Origin: Halalkalirubrum salinum
GTDB taxonomy: Archaea > Halobacteriota > Halobacteria > Halobacteriales > Haloferacaceae
Assembly (NCBI RefSeq): GCF_005543295.1
Contig: NZ_SRSG01000015.1
Span: 1-64,000, forward strand
DNA: 64,000 bases
Reading direction: 5' to 3'
Of this stretch, positions 61,363 through 64,000 are shown in pieces. Every line of letters starts with the position of its first letter. The first letter of the stretch is position 1. The position numbers were made by a program, and so were the translations under genes. The notes below the pieces were generated by a model. It saw only the letters and a list, made by a program, of their open reading frames with translations. It was not told the origin of the DNA and searched no databases.

Positions 61363-62039
61363 ATGGACCGCTACACACTCGTGATCCTCGCCGCGAACGC
61401 CACGATACTGTTCGGCAGTGGAACGGTCGCCTTGCTGGCCCGCCGGGCATTCAGACGGAGCCGGATCGCCGCGCTCAGAACGGTCGCAGTCGGATTCGCC
61501 TGTCTCGGCGTCGGTGCCGCAACCGGTGGCTATCTGTATCTCATCGCCGGGAGCCTCTACAGATAAGCAAGGCGAGTGCCTCGGGGCTTGACCCCGAGGG
61601 TGAAGCCGACACGAATGTTTAATTAACCACGTTTCGTACAGTAGAGTACAGTCAGAGAACCCAAAAAACGGGTTAAAGACCTTAATCCAACGCTGACTGA
61701 GCAAACTTATCGAAATGTGGTACCTCTCAACACCCACGTCTTTGGCGTGGTGAGACGGGTATTATCGGGTCGTGGTGGAGCGACCGACCCTCACGGACAC
61801 ACCGAGTGTTCGGGTGTTAATTCCAACCGACTCATTTCGGGAAGGTCGAGGGGAATTAAATTCGCCTGCGGGCGCGGTGCAGAACCCTAAACGGTGAAGC
61901 CTCGGGGCTTGTCCCCGAGGTACTTCACATCGGCGTTGTCGCCCAGAGCACCGCCACGGCAGTCGGCGTGCTGGTCGTCGTCTACTCGCTGTATCAGACG
62001 TCGACCGACGAGATCGTTTCGTCGCCGGTCGACTCGTAG
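61363..62039 (+). pseudogene. DUF7521-like membrane protein split by a TnpB-type remnant
   Basis: The first part (61363-61563) reads L-V-I-L-A-A-N-A-T-I-L-F-G-S-G and ends G-S-L-Y-R at a stop brought by inserted DNA. The second part (61926-62039) reads H-I-G-V-V-A-Q-S-T-A-T-A-V-G-V-L-V-V-V-Y-S-L-Y, the last helix. Joined, they give a ~105-aa, three-helix protein of the haloarchaeal DUF7521 type. The inserted ~360 bp are listed separately. Confidence 0.65.
61567..61928 (+). mobile_element. Non-autonomous IS1341/TnpB-type remnant
   Basis: Two identical-stem hairpins in the same orientation, CCTCGGGG-N5-CCCCGAGG, lie at 61579-61599 and 61900-61920. The 300 bp between them contain no full gene, but a frame ending A-C-G-R-G-A-E-P before the second hairpin resembles a TnpB tail. 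It interrupts the membrane protein gene 61363-62039. No target duplication, as expected for IS200/IS605-group insertion. Confidence 0.6.
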
Positions 62040-62142
62040 TCAGCAGCCGACTCACAGTCAGGGCCAGCGTCTGTGACAATCCGCGAAACGCAACCTGAAT
62101 CAGTTACACGGGTATCCGAAAGTAATCACCGCAGCGCGACCT

Positions 62143-63099
62143 ATGACAGTACAAATGGTTACGAGCTGGACGAACGGATCGCTCTCCCGGCGTCGGGCGC
62201 TCTGTGCGGTCGGCGCATCGGCGCTCGGCGGTCTTGCTGGCTGTCTCGCCGCCGGGAGCGGGGGTTCGGTCGACGTACTGTCGGCCGGGAGTCTCGCCCG
62301 AACCGTCGAGGACCACGTCGGCCCAGCGTTCGAGGCCGACACCGGAATCGACATCCACGGCGAGTATTACGGCACGAACGCAGTCATGCGGATGGTGACC
62401 GATCGAACCAAACACCCCGACGTGATCGTCAGCGCCGACGCAACACTCCTCCAGGACCGGCTGTATCCCGAGTTCGCCGATTGGGATATCGCGTTCGCCG
62501 CCAACAGCCTCGGGATCGGCTACAGTCCCGAGACCGAGTTCGGGCGGCGGCTCGACGGCGGCGAGCCGTGGTACGACCTCGCCCGCGAAACCGACGACGG
62601 CGATCTCGCCATCAGCGATCCGGAGCTCGATCCGCTGGGGTATCGGGCCATCCAGGCGTTCGAACTCGCCGAACGCGAACACGACCTCGCTGGCTTTCGG
62701 GACGCCATGGTCGACCGAGTCTACCGGGAGCCAGAGGAACCCCAGCTCATGGCGGGCGTCGAAACCGGCTCCCGAGTCGGAGCAGTCACCTACCGTAACA
62801 TGGCCGTCGACCACGACCTCTCGTTCGCCGAATTTTCCAACCCCTACAGTTTCGCCGATCCGGCGCTTCGGGACCACTACGCGAGCGTCAGCTACACCTT
62901 CGACGACGACGAGACCATCGAGGGGCGACCGATCCTCTACAATCTCACAGTCAACACCAACGCCGACAACCCCGAGGCGGGCCACCGGCTCGTCCAGTAT
63001 ATCGTCGACAATCCTGGATTGCTCCAAGAAGCCGGGTTGACCGTCGGCGAGGATTTGCCCTCGACGACCGGCGAGGTGCCGGAGGCGATCTCGCTGTGA
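62143..63099 (+). CDS. Molybdate/tungstate ABC transporter, substrate-binding lipoprotein
   Basis: 318 aa. A Tat signal (S-R-R-R-A-L-C-A-V-G-A-S-A-L-G-G-L-A-G-C) with lipobox Cys at about residue 34 anchors it outside the membrane. The mature part is a two-lobe binding protein of the WtpA/ModA type: V-L-S-A-G-S-L-A-R-T-V, Y-G-T-N-A-V and I-L-Y-N-L-T-V. It supplies the metal for the molybdoenzyme and fits next to moaA/mobA. Overlaps the permease start by four bases. Confidence 0.8.
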   Translation: MTVQMVTSWTNGSLSRRRALCAVGASALGGLAGCLAAGSGGSVDVLSAGSLARTVEDHVGPAFEADTGIDIHGEYYGTNAVMRMVTDRTKHPDVIVSADATLLQDRLYPEFADWDIAFAANSLGIGYSPETEFGRRLDGGEPWYDLARETDDGDLAISDPELDPLGYRAIQAFELAEREHDLAGFRDAMVDRVYREPEEPQLMAGVETGSRVGAVTYRNMAVDHDLSFAEFSNPYSFADPALRDHYASVSYTFDDDETIEGRPILYNLTVNTNADNPEAGHRLVQYIVDNPGLLQEAGLTVGEDLPSTTGEVPEAISL

Positions 63100-63911
63100 G
63101 CCTCGCCCGCGGTTGGATCGGCGGCCAGCACCGCCGCCCCGAGTTGCTCGTACCCGCGCTGCTCGGCGGTCTCTTACTGTTGTACTTCGCGCTGCCGTTC
63201 GTCACGTTCCTCGCCCGTGTCGGCTCGACACCGATCCTTGAGCAACTGTCGACGCCGGGCGCACAGGGGGCGATCCGCCACTCGCTCGTGACCGCACCGG
63301 TGTCGACGGCTATTGCGACGGGGTTCGGCGTTCCGCTGGCCTACGTGTTGGCCCGGCGGTCGTTTCCCGGCAAACGGCTCGTCGAGGCGCTGGTCGTGTT
63401 GCCGCTGGTCGTTCCACCCGTCGTCGGTGGGGCGATGCTGCTGACCGCCGTCGGGCGGTTCACGCCGCTGGGGTCGGCTGCCGCGGCAGTCGGGCTTCCA
63501 CTGACCGGGAGCCTGATCGGGGTCGTCCTCGCCCAGACGTTCGTCGCCGCGCCGTTCGTGATTATCACTGCTCGCGCGGGGTTCGGGGCGATCGACGAAC
63601 GGCTCGAACAGGCCTCCCGCTCGCTCGGTTACGGGCCGCTATCGACGTTTCGGAACGTCTCGCTGCCGCTGGCTCGCGGCTCGATCATCGCAGGGATTAT
63701 TCTTACCTTCGCGCGGGCGATGGGGGAGTTCGGTGCGACGATGATGGTCGCCTACAACCCCCGAACGATCCCGACTCAGATCTGGGTCAACTTCATCGGC
63801 GGCGGGATCGATGCCATCCTCCCGCTGGCACTGGCCCTGTTCGGGCTGACGCTACTGGTCGTTGCGGCCCTCCAGCGTGTCGGTCGACTGCCGACGGTGG
63901 TCGAGCGATGA
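63096..63911 (+). CDS. Molybdate/tungstate ABC transporter, permease
   Basis: A 271-aa membrane protein of about six helices. The ABC loop E-Q-A-S-R-S-L-G-Y-G-P-L-S-T-F (about 168-182) binds the ATPase. The ModB/WtpB-type T-A-P-V-S-T-A-I-A-T-G segment is present. The stop overlaps the ATPase start by four bases. Confidence 0.85.
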   Translation: MSLARGWIGGQHRRPELLVPALLGGLLLLYFALPFVTFLARVGSTPILEQLSTPGAQGAIRHSLVTAPVSTAIATGFGVPLAYVLARRSFPGKRLVEALVVLPLVVPPVVGGAMLLTAVGRFTPLGSAAAAVGLPLTGSLIGVVLAQTFVAAPFVIITARAGFGAIDERLEQASRSLGYGPLSTFRNVSLPLARGSIIAGIILTFARAMGEFGATMMVAYNPRTIPTQIWVNFIGGGIDAILPLALALFGLTLLVVAALQRVGRLPTVVER

Positions 63912-64000
63912 CGCTCGATGTCGAAAGCCTCAGCCACCAGTACGGCACCGAACGGGCACTCAACGACGTGTCGTTCGGCCTCGAATCCGGGGAGTTAGTC
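63908..64000 (+). CDS. ABC transporter ATP-binding subunit (partial)
   Basis: Only the first 31 codons are inside the window: M-T-L-D-V-E-S-L-S-H-Q-Y-G-T-E-R-A-L-N-D-V-S-F, the opening of an ABC ATPase before Walker A. It continues past the right edge. Third gene of the transporter operon. Confidence 0.75.
   Translation, partial: MTLDVESLSHQYGTERALNDVSFGLESGELV

Noticed and set aside
62104-63027. 307-residue minus-strand frame opposite the binding lipoprotein
   Set aside because: The plus-strand product has a Tat signal, lipobox and binding-protein pattern, in an operon with a permease and ATPase.
1-64000. Possible tRNA or rRNA genes
   Set aside because: I saw no cloverleaf with a GGTTCGAATCC-type arm and no conserved rRNA segment on either strand by eye. 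A tRNA finder would settle it.

Overview
The window is from a halophilic archaeon (class Halobacteria). Most proteins are very acidic, promoters are archaeal TATA type with several apparently leaderless starts, and the gene families are haloarchaeal: Bat-type HTH_10 regulators, Tat-exported lipoproteins, an amino-acid permease fused to UspA domains, Orc1/Cdc6 with origin boxes, and halophile insertion sequences. I cannot name the species. The left ~50 kb looks like accessory DNA, a megaplasmid or an integrated replicon. The right ~15 kb is a tidy respiratory and molybdenum-cofactor region.

Layout. (1) 1-5.0 kb: two copies of a divergent pair made of a winged-helix regulator and a small enzyme-like effector, separated by a regulator/nucleotidyltransferase pair whose second gene is broken at an IS6-family element. 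(2) 5.2-7.7 kb: a replication origin. It has Orc1/Cdc6, ten ORB-like boxes and an AT-rich stretch between a perfect inverted pair of boxes. (3) 7.7-10.7 kb: a second regulator/nucleotidyltransferase pair, also with a broken enzyme, then a DUF3800 gene and an unknown gene. (4) 10.8-20.2 kb: eroded TnpB-type transposon ends, then an unfamiliar cluster: pRiA4b ORF-3-like protein, two related helical proteins (one with a zinc finger), a SprT-like metalloprotease with zinc-ribbon repeats, TPR/HEAT-like proteins and a SWIM-domain protein. (5) 20.3-26.3 kb: a third regulator/effector pair, ParA with a partner and an iteron array, and two toxin-antitoxin pairs. (6) 26.6-28.3 kb: a membrane protein, then NikR divergent from a nickel transporter.

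(7) 28.4-47.2 kb: an island between two homologous IS4-type transposase genes in the same orientation. It holds an APC permease-UspA fusion, several UspA proteins, TrkH/TrkA potassium uptake and a CPBP protease. It also holds many gene relics: TrkA-C, integrase, CPBP, a frameshifted SNF symporter, a Kef-type fragment and a MITE with an 11-bp target duplication. (8) 47.6-49.2 kb: a third IS4-type transposase.

(9) 49.3-64 kb: MoaA, MobA, an AhpD-like protein, an HTH_10 regulator, a five-gene molybdoenzyme operon (small protein, NrfD-type anchor, four-cluster ferredoxin, Tat-exported catalytic subunit, TorD-type chaperone), an Mrp iron-sulfur carrier, a second HTH_10 regulator and a molybdate/tungstate-type ABC transporter running off the end. 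Together these cover metal uptake, cofactor synthesis, cluster assembly, enzyme maturation and control for one anaerobic respiratory enzyme. Its likely molybdenum ligand is cysteine, which suits a polysulfide/thiosulfate-type reductase better than a classical DMSO reductase.

The best candidate for an undescribed system is the thrice-repeated divergent regulator/effector pair. Its effectors share a G-[SP]-Y start and a downstream E-x-G signature resembling nucleoside deoxyribosyltransferase/TIR-like folds.
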